From the NCBI RefSeq assembly GCF_009651005.1, contig NZ_WHVW01000025.1, forward strand, positions 1 through 48,053: 48,053 nt of DNA, in the 5' to 3' direction. The translations under genes and the position numbers were made by a program. Shown one piece after another: positions 9,410 to 17,480 of the stretch; the first letter of the stretch is position 1; each line of letters opens with the position of its first letter. The notes under the pieces were generated by a model, which worked only from the letters and a program-made list of their open reading frames with translations, ran no database searches and was not told the DNA's origin. This DNA is from Sporosarcina obsidiansis. Lineage in GTDB: Bacteria; Bacillota; Bacilli; Bacillales_A; Planococcaceae.

Positions 9410-9457
9410 CCTCTAGAATATTGTTACATCAATGTTCTAGAGGTTTTTCTTTTTTTA
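9410..9457 (+). terminator. Orphan rho-independent terminator
   Basis: CCTCTAGAA (9410-9418) pairs with TTCTAGAGG (9435-9443), then a 14-base T-rich run. It points rightward but no plus-strand gene precedes it; the only neighbour is the IS3 remnant. It probably belonged to a gene destroyed by that insertion. The rest of 9296-9586 shows nothing else. Confidence 0.7.
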
Positions 9458-9586
9458 GTACAGAGGAGTAAGCAGTATCTTAAATAAATAGTCATTTTCA
9501 CTTAAGTTTAATTCAATTATTATAGGGAGAGAAAACAGGAAAGATTAATAAACGCCTAAATTAAAGGGAGACTAAACCAAGGTCTA

Positions 9587-9748
9587 CTATAGTATGACAA
9601 GATCAATGTAATATGGAAGCAAGATACAATATAAAATAATTATTGCACCTATTATGTTAGGTAAAACCTCCGAAGCAAAGTTTTTCAAATTAAACGATTG
9701 ATTGATATGAAACGTAATCTTCCCTTCCTCATTCCCTCTTTTAGCCAT
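9587..9748 (-). CDS. Possible small membrane protein at the end of the NAD operon
   Basis: A 53-codon frame starting 13 bases after the adenylyltransferase stop codon, with a GAGG box a few bases before its ATG. Residues 1-28 are polar; residues 29-53 (VLPNIIGAIIILYCILLP) form one membrane helix. I do not recognise it. Its position suggests co-transcription with the NAD salvage genes; it could also be the broken start of a larger membrane protein such as a transporter. Confidence 0.4.
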   Translation of the reverse strand: MAKRGNEEGKITFHINQSFNLKNFASEVLPNIIGAIIILYCILLPYYIDLVIL

Positions 9749-9761
9749 CTACCTCAAATTT

Positions 9762-10526
9762 TCAGCGGACTACTTCTTGATAAAGACCATTATTTTTAAT
9801 GTATTCATAGCAGGATCCTGGTAATAAATACTGCGGTTCTCCCCCCATTGCAAATTCTTGTCGAATATATGTTGAACTGATTTCCATTGCTAATCCTTTA
9901 TCTAACAATTGGAATCTACCGTCATCATGATTACGCAAAATAGGTGATTTCGAAATCGTGCTCAGAATGTCAATCCCGTTTCTAGCCATCACGATAAATT
10001 TATTGCGACTAATCAACTCTTCCGCCCATCGCCATTCTCCATTTCCGATATCTACCAACAAATCAGCACCCATAATGAAATAAAGATCTGCATCAGTGAA
10101 CGTTTCTTTAAAATACTCCATTGTGTAATACGTATAGTGCTTACCTGGTAATACATCTAACTCATAATCGTCTAGGATAAACTTAGAATTACTGGCGATT
10201 GCCAACTTTAGAATTTCCATGCGGTGTTCGTTTTGCGTTTGTAATTGTTTATCTAACCGTTTATTCGATGAAGGTAAAAAGATAACATAGTCCAATTTTT
10301 TACGATGTGCCACTGTTGAGGCTGTCCACAAATGAACGTTCGTCACAGGGTCGAATGAAGAACCGTAGACACCTATTTTCACGCCTTTTTCAAACATTTT
10401 CTCGATGTCTTTGCCAGGATTCAGCTCTTGAAGATGTGCTTTTAGTTGTTCTGTCTTTTGCATCATGATCCATTCCTCCAAAGTGTAATTTTCGTAGTAC
10501 TTCTTATTAGTGGCTATGCTCTCCAC
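9762..10526 (-). CDS. Nicotinate-nucleotide adenylyltransferase-like protein (NadD family)
   Basis: A 254-residue nucleotidyltransferase of the NadD type, which joins nicotinate mononucleotide to AMP to give deamido-NAD. The ATP-binding site reads IGVYGSSFDPVTNVHLW (about residues 50-66), a variant of GxFDPxHxGH with Thr-Asn-Val in place of the usual His-x-Gly, and the second nucleotide motif ISSTYIRQ is intact near the C-terminus. NadD proteins are usually about 190-210 residues; this one has a 50-residue helical N-terminal extension. The chosen start is a GTG with AGGGGA upstream. A shorter start at 10466 (ATGATG) has a better GGAGGA box 7 bases away. It is third in the salvage operon. Confidence 0.85.
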   Translation of the reverse strand: MESIATNKKYYENYTLEEWIMMQKTEQLKAHLQELNPGKDIEKMFEKGVKIGVYGSSFDPVTNVHLWTASTVAHRKKLDYVIFLPSSNKRLDKQLQTQNEHRMEILKLAIASNSKFILDDYELDVLPGKHYTYYTMEYFKETFTDADLYFIMGADLLVDIGNGEWRWAEELISRNKFIVMARNGIDILSTISKSPILRNHDDGRFQLLDKGLAMEISSTYIRQEFAMGGEPQYLLPGSCYEYIKNNGLYQEVVR

Positions 10527-10577
10527 CCTTTCCCCTACACCTATACATTCCCAGTTTTCTTGTGCCTTGAACCTTCA

Positions 10578-12044
10578 TTAGTTATGAAGGTTTTGTACTT
10601 TTTCTTGTTCCTCACGAATATTCCTCATTTTATTATCCCAACATTTCTGACTTAAATCCACAGGATACTGTTCAGGATTCAAGGTACGCTTATATTCATC
10701 CCATAGGAGGTTTAAATTGTTTGTAGCATATGCTTGTATTTCTTGTATAGATGGGGACTCATATACAAGATCTCCCTCTACAAAAATGTCTTGGTGTAAT
10801 TCGATAGCTTCAAAGTTCGTCACAAACATCGAGATGAACGTATGAGTTGGATGAAACATTTTCAATTTCTCTTCTGCTTGCGGATTCTCATCCACCATAA
10901 CAATATAATCACCCTCGGCACGATTATTCACCGTGTTCACAATGCGATACACTTTCTTTAATCCCGGTGTCGTTACTTTCTCTGGATTGCCAGATATTTT
11001 AATGGTATCAACCATATTTCCGTAATCATCCTCAATCGCCACTAATTTATAAACAGCACCTAGAGCAGGTTGGTCAAACGCGGTAATCACTTTTGTACCG
11101 ACACCCCACCTATCGATTTTCGCTCCTTGCGCCTTTAAGTTCATAATTGTTTTTTCATCTAAGTCGTTTGAGGCGACGATTTTTGTTTTTTTGAATCCTT
11201 CTTTATCCAACATTTTACGAGCTTCTTTTGATAAGTAAGCTAAGTCGCCACTATCTAAACGTATCGCATTAAAATTAATGCGATCTCCTAGTTCTTTTGC
11301 TACTTGAATCGCTATTGGCAGACCAGATCGTAACGTATCGTACGTATCTACTAAAAACGTACAGTCTTTATGTCGACGAGCATATTTATGGAATGCTTTG
11401 TATTCATCTTGATACGCCTGAACCATAGAATGTGCATGTGTTCCAGCCACAGGAATGCCGAACATCTTACCAGCTCTCACATTACTTGTCGCGGAAAATC
11501 CAGCAATATACGCGGCTCTTGTTCCCCACACCGCTGCATCAAATTCATGGGCACGTCGCGTTCCAAATTCCATTACCGCTTGTTCTCCTGCCACTTGCTT
11601 AATACGAGCCGCTTTCGTTGCAATGAGAGTTTGGTAATTTACAATATTTAAAAGAGCTGTCTCTATCAACTGAGCTTCTGCCAAGCTGGCTTCCACTTGT
11701 AGAATCGGTTCATTCGCGAAAACCAATTCTCCTTCTTTCATTGCTCGAATCGTTCCATTAAAACGAACCGTTTGCAAATAGGCTAGGAAATCTTCCTCAT
11801 AACCCAATTCTTCACGTAAATATGCAATATCGCTTTCCGTAAAACAGTACGCTTTAATAAATTCAATGATCCGTTCTAATCCTGCAAAAATCCCGTAACC
11901 CGTTTCAAAAGGTAACTTGCGGAAATAAAGTTCAAACACCGCTCGTTTGTCGTGCATATTATCTTCCCAATACGTTTCAGCCATGTTAATTTGATACAAA
12001 TTCGTGTGTAGTGCTAGCCCAACGTCTTGATATTTTTTAGTCAT
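10578..12044 (-). CDS. pncB: Nicotinate phosphoribosyltransferase
   Basis: A 488-residue nicotinate phosphoribosyltransferase, which makes nicotinate mononucleotide from nicotinate and PRPP with ATP hydrolysis. Conserved blocks include LYQINMAETYW near the N-terminus, FRKLPFETGYGIFAGLE, the substrate-pocket MEFGTRRAHEFDAAVWGTRA and SATSNVRAGKMFGIPVAGTH with the catalytic His, and IRLDSGDLAYLSKEAR for phosphate binding. Length and order match the long Bacillota PncB form. An AAAGGAGG site precedes the ATG. It follows the nicotinamidase-like gene by 65 bases and precedes the NadD-like gene by 51 bases. Confidence 0.96.
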   Translation of the reverse strand: MTKKYQDVGLALHTNLYQINMAETYWEDNMHDKRAVFELYFRKLPFETGYGIFAGLERIIEFIKAYCFTESDIAYLREELGYEEDFLAYLQTVRFNGTIRAMKEGELVFANEPILQVEASLAEAQLIETALLNIVNYQTLIATKAARIKQVAGEQAVMEFGTRRAHEFDAAVWGTRAAYIAGFSATSNVRAGKMFGIPVAGTHAHSMVQAYQDEYKAFHKYARRHKDCTFLVDTYDTLRSGLPIAIQVAKELGDRINFNAIRLDSGDLAYLSKEARKMLDKEGFKKTKIVASNDLDEKTIMNLKAQGAKIDRWGVGTKVITAFDQPALGAVYKLVAIEDDYGNMVDTIKISGNPEKVTTPGLKKVYRIVNTVNNRAEGDYIVMVDENPQAEEKLKMFHPTHTFISMFVTNFEAIELHQDIFVEGDLVYESPSIQEIQAYATNNLNLLWDEYKRTLNPEQYPVDLSQKCWDNKMRNIREEQEKVQNLHN

Positions 12045-12109
12045 TTACTTTTCCTCCTTTATAAGGTGGCGGCATCGTCTCTTTAACTTGCCGCTTCTTT
12101 TGTTTATTT

Positions 12110-13018
12110 TCACAACTTGAATTCGGTTGATTTCACAATATGAATGCCCATATGATTTTGAAGTTCTTTACATGCATGTTCTGTTGAGTCTTCGAATCCT
12201 GGGATGGGACTCATGCAGTCATCCAACAAATAAATCTTTGATAGCAATTCAGGCTCATCTACATAGTAATCTACTATCTGCCGAACGGATTCTAATACAC
12301 AGTGAGATTTTGCTTCCCCGGCGATAACGATTTTATCGTAAGCGAGTAAGGAATGAAGAAACACATAATTTGTTCCGTCTGCTTCGGCATACTCCGGTTT
12401 AATAATGCCGTACATTTCACTTAATGGGTCTTGCCCCTTTACGATCTTTTGTATCCTAGACTGCCGTATCAAGGAATGAAAGTGGACCATATTCGAAAAC
12501 TGGCCTTCTAAGGCAGCGCCAAATGTTCCTTCAATGCAATGATAGGGCCAGATCAACAATTGCTTTTTCCCTAAACGCTCCAACTGAACAATGTATGCCA
12601 AGCTTTCGTTTTGTTTTTCTACAGCTTTCCATTTTCCTAGTTCAACATCTTCTCTAGTGATGACTGTAAATGGAGCAGGATGATTTCCCTTTGCATCAAC
12701 CCACCAACTCGCATGGAATAGTTGATGCAATTCATGTGTATCCAACGATAAGGCAATCGTCGTTATCTTCTCTAAGTTTTGATAGAGGAACCTGGTTATC
12801 CGTTCCACATCCTTATGGGAATTCGGCACACCCAGTTCTCCGTTTTCCATAAAGTCAACTTGAAAATCAATCCCTATGAACAGCACTTTTTCAACATCTT
12901 CTCTTGAAGGTGTCACTTTATCTTTATTTGCAAGAATCATCAATTCATTTAAACCCTTCGTACTTTTACTTCCTATCTTTGACACATCAACGATTTCTTC
13001 AAATTTAATTTTCCTCAT
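12110..13018 (-). CDS. pncA: Nicotinamidase-like cysteine hydrolase (isochorismatase superfamily)
   Basis: A 302-residue isochorismatase-fold hydrolase. Members called nicotinamidase convert nicotinamide to nicotinate, the first step of salvage. The family triad appears as Asp51 or Asp55 in IGIDFQVDFM, Lys194 in KIVKGQDP and nucleophile Cys240 in AGEAKSHCVLES; the metal site is D93-T-H95 with His102 in LDTHELHQLFHASWW. It is about 100 residues longer than the common PncA, mainly an N-terminal extension of 45 residues and a mid-protein insert, so substrate use may differ. Position directly before pncB and behind a shared operator supports the nicotinamidase role. A GGAGAG ribosome site is present. 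Confidence 0.85.
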   Translation of the reverse strand: MRKIKFEEIVDVSKIGSKSTKGLNELMILANKDKVTPSREDVEKVLFIGIDFQVDFMENGELGVPNSHKDVERITRFLYQNLEKITTIALSLDTHELHQLFHASWWVDAKGNHPAPFTVITREDVELGKWKAVEKQNESLAYIVQLERLGKKQLLIWPYHCIEGTFGAALEGQFSNMVHFHSLIRQSRIQKIVKGQDPLSEMYGIIKPEYAEADGTNYVFLHSLLAYDKIVIAGEAKSHCVLESVRQIVDYYVDEPELLSKIYLLDDCMSPIPGFEDSTEHACKELQNHMGIHIVKSTEFKL

Positions 13019-13047
13019 TTTTTACACTCTCCTTTAGTTTTTTATTG

Positions 13048-13073
13048 AATTAACAATTAAATATTTGTTAATT
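13048..13073 (-). promoter_or_regulatory. Operator of the NAD salvage operon
   Basis: AATTAAC-N12-GTTAATT, an inverted repeat 30 bases upstream of the nicotinamidase-like start. Half-sites and spacer length are the same as in the site before the Nudix regulator. A TATATC box just upstream on the minus strand is a possible -10, so the site would overlap the transcription start. Confidence 0.75.
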
Positions 13074-13205
13074 GATATACAGAAAAATATAAACATAACC
13101 GTTTCTTTGATTTACAATAAATTTTGGACGCCTGACTGCCTGCAACAGAGAGGCATCCATATTTCATTAAAATCACAAGTTCACGTATATACATCATTCA
13201 CAAAT

Positions 13206-14015
13206 TCAGCGCCAAATCGAAGGGGTAATGTCCACATCTACAAATCGGTATAATTTGGTTGGTCGTTTTGTAGTGCTTGTCGGTTCTGCTGTTTTAGGAA
13301 CTTGATTTTTGTCTAATGCCTCTTCGATAAAAGGCAGCCTTGGTGCTTTCCTAAAGAACCCAGGCTTACTATTCACCACAGGTTCATTAATAATTGCAAG
13401 CAACACCTGGCGCAAATCCTCCAGCTTGAATTCTTCTGTTAAAAAGTTTTTAACCACCGTTGTTTGAAACACATCTTTTCGAACGGCTTCCAAAGCATCT
13501 TGAATCACTTGGTAATGGTCAAAAGCCAAATCTAACGCAAAAACTTTATCAATCGTGAATAATTGAACATCGTCTGCGTCATCAGCAGCTTCCCTACTAT
13601 CAATGCTTTCTTCAGGAACAATTGCGTAATGGGCATTTGATATGATCCATCCCCGTTTATCTCTACCTAATTTGTCATACACGCCATAGTGTTCGATGTG
13701 AATGCCGTCAACACCAGTCTCTTCTTTTAGTTCGCGCTTAGCCGCTTCGTAAGCTGTTTCCTCAGGTTGGATAAACCCTCCAGGCAAAGCCCATTTTCCA
13801 CCCTCAATGTTAGGTTCACCATCTGCATCGAGCTTTGCCCGCTTAATTAACATCAAAGCTAGTGAGTGAGTAGAGATTATTTCATTTTTATCTGCAGATT
13901 CCTCATTTGGGATTAATGTAAATATTGCAATATCACTTGTATATCCATCCGGCGTTCTATATTGGCTCGAATCATAATGTTGCAGTGCATCTTCTTCTGT
14001 TTTAAACTTAGACAT
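13206..14015 (-). CDS. Nudix hydrolase-HTH regulator of NAD metabolism (NrtR type)
   Basis: A 269-residue protein with an N-terminal Nudix domain (about 25-165) and a C-terminal part (about 175-269) that fits the winged helix of NrtR-type repressors. The Nudix box runs from Gly80 to Val102 and is canonical (G-x5-E-x7-REL-x-EE-x-GV), so catalytic metal ligands are retained, unlike many NrtR proteins that only bind ADP-ribose. NrtR senses NAD-derived ADP-ribose and represses NAD genes. Here the shared inverted repeat before this gene and before the salvage operon makes that role likely, with autoregulation. A plain ADP-ribose pyrophosphatase is the alternative. Confidence 0.87.
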   Translation of the reverse strand: MSKFKTEEDALQHYDSSQYRTPDGYTSDIAIFTLIPNEESADKNEIISTHSLALMLIKRAKLDADGEPNIEGGKWALPGGFIQPEETAYEAAKRELKEETGVDGIHIEHYGVYDKLGRDKRGWIISNAHYAIVPEESIDSREAADDADDVQLFTIDKVFALDLAFDHYQVIQDALEAVRKDVFQTTVVKNFLTEEFKLEDLRQVLLAIINEPVVNSKPGFFRKAPRLPFIEEALDKNQVPKTAEPTSTTKRPTKLYRFVDVDITPSIWR

Positions 14016-14043
14016 CCAAATTCATCTCCTTTGCTACGTCTTT

Positions 14044-14101
14044 CAATTAACAATTATCAAATAGTTAATTGTATTATATAGTAGGAAACTAAGGAATGCA
14101 A
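14044..14101 (-). promoter_or_regulatory. Promoter and operator of the Nudix regulator
   Basis: On the minus strand, TTGCAT (14096-14101) and TATAAT (14073-14078) are 17 bases apart, a near-consensus sigma-A promoter. Directly after the -10 box comes CAATTAAC-N12-GTTAATTG (14044-14071), matching the salvage-operon operator. A bound repressor would cover the transcription start. Confidence 0.82.
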
Positions 14102-14170
14102 GCAAAAACATTCCTGTTTTAGAACTTGCTATTAAGGTTCTTTACTAATGAATAAACACCAGAGTAACCA

Positions 14171-14210
14171 ATAAAATTGACATCATTAATTTCAATGATG
14201 TCAATTTTAT
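14171..14210 (-). terminator. Terminator after the lipoprotein pseudogene
   Basis: A perfect 17-base stem (ATAAAATTGACATCATT and its complement) around a 6-base loop, with T-rich ends on both strands. It lies 16 bases beyond the stop codon of the lipoprotein remnant and may also serve rightward transcription. Confidence 0.8.
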
Positions 14211-14226
14211 TTTGATTAACACCCAA

Positions 14227-15110
14227 CTAAGCCTGATAGGGAGGAAGTTCCATCAATTTCAGCATGCCGTCGACTCTTTTAACTGTGTAAGTAAACTCAT
14301 CGGTAATTACGTCAAACTCTCTTGTCTGAAACAAGGTTCCGTCTTCATGTTTTAACGTAATTACGAATTTATATTCATTTTTGCTCACTTCGGTCTGTTC
14401 AAGAATTTCGTTCAATGAAATCTTAGGTAGTATCTTCAGATATTGTTCAAATAACTTCTGCTTGTCATTAGGGTCCGTTTCAGGAAATAAGTTCATGAGT
14501 CCTTGATAACTACCGCCGTACAACTCGACTAACTTTGTAGCGTCCTGATTAGCGATTGCCTGCATATATTGCTCTAACGTATCCTGTGGATTCTCAGCAA
14601 CGACTTCATTCTTATTGCCCTTCTGAGAACTTGCTGACGGACTTAGAGTTAAATTCTTTTTCCAAGTTAACTCTGTGCCTTCAGAATTTTTGAATAGAAA
14701 TACAACCTGACCTTCCTCGCCTTTCATCTTATCTGGGTAGATGAAACCTGAAAATTGTCCATTCCCACTCATGTAAAATCCATCTTCCCCATTAGCTCCG
14801 TGTTCAATGGCCTCACAATCCGATTATCTTTGGAAATCCACTGCAGCTCGGCTAGCGAGAAGCCTTCGGGAACCTGTTTCACTACGAAATTGAAACTATT
14901 TCCCACTGTCGGTTTTGGAGTCTGATCTATAATAATTAATAGTTCTTTCTCGGGATCTGCTGAAGAATCCTCTGTTTTGGTGCCATTTCCTTGATTGGTT
15001 TCAGGTGGCTTCTCGTCCGATGCTCCAGACTCTGATTTCATGGCACAACCACTCATCAAAAGAATCACGCAAAGTGCTGAAATGATATAGCCGTATTTTT
15101 TGTTATTCAT
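14227..15110 (-). pseudogene. Secreted lipoprotein, frameshifted
   Basis: The start ATG (15110) follows GGAGGAG. The first frame has a lipoprotein signal (YIISALCVILLMSGCAMKS, lipobox Cys at LMSGC), a Ser/Asp/Glu-rich linker and a beta-rich segment up to LNTELMGKMDFT, where it stops. The next frame takes over with GANGEDGFYMSGNG and runs to 14227, ending with a domain in which residues DTLEQYMQAIANQDATKLVEL resemble the NTF2-like averaged motif of small secreted proteins (tentative). The two frames join naturally by a single-base shift near 14780. Family unknown; either a real mutation or a sequencing error. Confidence 0.75.
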
Positions 15111-15157
15111 GAGGTTCTCCTCCGCTTTCATATAGGGTAAAAGAAAACGCAACGCCT

Positions 15158-15410
15158 TTATTTGGTATTCAATACATCGAACTCACTGTCATGGAGCTCC
15201 AGGATGAGTTTGACGATCGCGAGCCCTAGTCCGGTTCCTCCTAGCTTTGCGATCACGCGTATGCTCAATACGGTAGAATTGATCCCACACACGGCTCAAA
15301 TCGTCCTCCGCAATGGACGATCCAGAGCCTCGATTACCGTGACGACCTTTCCGGAATGCGCCCAGAGGACACCTGTGTACATTGTATGGATTTATTTTCT
15401 TGCTTATGCT
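15158..15410 (-). pseudogene. Histidine kinase C-terminal remnant
   Basis: Only the ATP-binding end of a sensor kinase is left. One frame gives GSSIAEDDLSRVWDQFYRIE, and the next gives KLGGTGLGLAIVKLILELHD, ending in a stop at 15158-15160. At least one frameshift separates them and another lies near 15350. It stands 48 bases before the broken lipoprotein gene, so kinase and lipoprotein probably formed one lost operon. Confidence 0.8.
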
Positions 15411-15484
15411 AGTGTAGGCAGAGCTTCTTAAAGACAACGTTTAGCAATTACTAATACCTATCAAAACACTTATCTTAACTGAAT

Positions 15485-15764
15485 CATACAATTAATTCTA
15501 TAGCCAAAACATTAGATATTAATTGGAGAACCGCTAAAAAGTATGCTGATGAGAACCAACTACCTGAAGAAACCATAAGAAAAAAGAAGGGAATGATGTA
15601 TGAAGAGCAATGGGGAGAAATTGTCGAGGATTGGCTATGGGAAGATCAGAAGCTAAAAAGGAAAGATAGAAGGACAAACAGACGTACTAAAAGAACCGGA
15701 GTTCCATCCTTACGATATTGTTTGGAGCAAGTATGGCCAGCTACAGAGTGCCTCACAAATTGAA
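15485..15764 (+). pseudogene. IS21-family IstA remnant
   Basis: A start-less frame reading SIAKTLDINWRTAKKYADEN and later TKRTGVPSLRYCLEQVWPAT, which is the N-terminal helix-turn-helix part of an IS21 transposase. It stops at 15762-15764 and the integrase core is deleted. The IstB helper gene follows directly. Confidence 0.75.
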
Positions 15765-15775
15765 GGTGAGTGTCA

Positions 15776-16501
15776 ATGACCTCTGAAATATACGCAATGT
15801 GTAAAGCGTTACGCTAAACCCATATTCCCCATTTCTATGAGGATGTACCATTTGAGAGTCCATCACAATTTATAGAACAGTTACTTCAGCAAGAACTTCA
15901 GCTGCGAGAAGAAGCGAAAGCAGAACGGCTGATAAAGAAAGCCAAGTTCCTACAGAAGAAGTCGCTCTCTACGTATCAATGGAATGAGCAAATTCATTTC
16001 CCTGCTCATCTCAATGTAGAAGAACTATGCACACTAAGTTTTATTGGGCGTAACGAGAATTTAATTTTAACTGGGGCTCCCGGTACTGGAAAGACTCATT
16101 TAGCGACCGGCATAGGCTATTAAGCTTGTAAGCGGGGGCTTGAGGTGCGTTTTTATAGGGTTTCTAACTTGGCTGTGGCATTGGAAAAGTCTTGGAGAGA
16201 AGGGAAATTAGCTTCCTTTAGAGATCGATTTAAAAGTGTGGATGTAATTATTTTAGATGAGATGGGCTATGTGCCGTTTAATAAGGAAGAAACCAAGCTC
16301 CTTTTTCAGCTCATTTCCGACTGGTATGAGCTGAAGAGCCTGATTATTACTTCAAACTTAGAGTTCAGCCAATGGAATCGCGTTTTTAGCGATTCTAGAT
16401 TGACTGCCGCCTTAGTAGATCGAGTCATACATCACGCTCATATATTGAATTTCACCCGAGATAGTTTCAGAATAACAAACGCTCTATCACGTCAAAGATA
16501 A
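15776..16501 (+). pseudogene. IS21-family IstB ATPase, broken by two stop codons
   Basis: A DnaC-like AAA+ helper of IS21 transposition. Walker A is LTGAPGTGKTHLATGIGY and Walker B IILDEMGYVPF; the C-terminus TRDSFRITNALSRQR is typical. Two in-frame TAA codons, at 15815-15817 and 16121-16123, interrupt it; the second replaces what is normally a lysine after GIGY. Full-length IstB is about 250 residues, so the whole length is present but non-functional. Confidence 0.85.
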
Positions 16502-16695
16502 AAACTCAATCGAAGGCTGGCAAGCTTGTGTATTTTCCATTGCAAACTTATGTATTTTTACTTGCAAAATACACTAGTTACCTCTACAACTTTCTTAAAA
16601 CCGTTTTTTCACGTAGTATTCTTTAGCAAACCATCCATTCATCTAAACTTTATTGAAAATAATTTATAATAGTGATAATTCGAAAGGGTGATAAT

Positions 16696-17127
16696 ATGAA
16701 TATTAGATCAAACAAGAAATCAGAGATAAATAAGTTGGTAGACATATGGTATGAAGGTTCATTACTAGCACACGACTTTATCGACAAAGATTATTGGAAA
16801 CAACAGCGAACGGTGATGGCAGAAAAGTATCTCCCAATGTCGGAAACCTATGTTGTAAGTAATGAAGAAGATGTGGTCGGCTTCGTGTCAATGGTAGATA
16901 ATTATTTGGCTGCACTATTTATTGATGTTAAATATCAAGGTGGAGGATATGGAAAGGGATTATTAGATTTTATAAAAACACAGAGAAGGACTATCCAATT
17001 AAAAGTATACAAGAAGAATAATAAAGCAGTTGATTTTTATTTTAAAAATGGCTTTGTAATAAAAGAAGAATTAGTAGATGAACAGACTTCTGAGAAAGAA
17101 TTTTTAATGGAATGGAATAAGTGTTAA
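16696..17127 (+). CDS. GNAT-family N-acetyltransferase
   Basis: A 143-residue GNAT acetyltransferase that transfers an acetyl group from acetyl-CoA to an amine; the substrate is unknown. The acetyl-CoA loop is VKYQGGGYGKGLLDFIK (Q/RxxGxG/A type), followed by the beta-5/alpha-4 segment VYKKNNKAVDFYFKNGFV. The ATG at 16696 has GAAAGGGTG 5 bases upstream, preferred to an earlier in-frame start. It resembles the YncA/RimI-like small-molecule acetylases. It stands alone between the IS21 debris and the first topB fragment. Confidence 0.88.
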   Translation: MNIRSNKKSEINKLVDIWYEGSLLAHDFIDKDYWKQQRTVMAEKYLPMSETYVVSNEEDVVGFVSMVDNYLAALFIDVKYQGGGYGKGLLDFIKTQRRTIQLKVYKKNNKAVDFYFKNGFVIKEELVDEQTSEKEFLMEWNKC

Positions 17128-17151
17128 GTTTCGTTTGACGAGCTAGACTAC

Positions 17152-17370
17152 TACATTTGAAGCTGAAAACCTTCATAGGGGAAAGCGTATGCAGACGATT
17201 TTTCGGTGCGTAAATTTGAAGGTTATATGGCAATCCAGGGATGTCCCATTTTTCCGGAGGGTGCTTATATCATATGGGGAGTAGGCCACCTCGTGGAATT
17301 AAAAGAACCACACGCATACTTTGCCAGACCTCTATGAGTTTCAGGTCGAAAAAGGGAAGTGCAAGCTTAA
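17152..17370 (+). pseudogene. topB 5' fragment, copy A (decayed)
   Basis: The first of the truncated topoisomerase III beginnings. It reads (frames joined) GKAYADDFSVRKFEGYM and IWGVGHLVELKEPHAY, corresponding to residues 6-60 of the complete TopB. One base is missing in the AEKPS codons. About 50 bases are deleted after HAY, beyond which PDLYEFQVEKGK resumes out of frame and then fades. Its start codon is gone. It marks the left edge of the topB array. Confidence 0.85.
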
Positions 17371-17372
17371 GA

Positions 17373-17411
17373 AAATAAAAAGAGACCGTCTAAATTACTG
17401 AACGATCTCCC
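17373..17411 (-). terminator. Terminator of the DUF4145 gene
   Basis: On the minus strand GAGATCGT pairs with ACGGTCTC around a 12-base loop and is followed by TTTTTATTTTC. It lies 70 bases past the DUF4145 stop codon. Confidence 0.75.
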
Positions 17412-17480
17412 TTCACATCAAAATGCATAAGGTATCTGGTACATCCAAAGCCAGGTACCAGTCCCTCAATTCAATATAGC

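Noticed and set aside
14227..15110. Programmed frameshift in the lipoprotein gene
   Set aside because: No slippery heptamer or downstream fold at the switch point; the neighbouring genes are also decayed, so mutation or a sequencing error is simpler.
15189..15437. 82-codon minus-strand frame as an independent gene
   Set aside because: Its sequence is a histidine kinase ATPase end read partly in the wrong frame; it is recorded as a pseudogene.
17431..17461. Hairpin GGTATCTGG/CCAGGTACC as a regulatory site
   Set aside because: Small GGTACC/GGTGCC-type hairpins are scattered in Bacillales genomes, and one mismatch and lack of context give no function.
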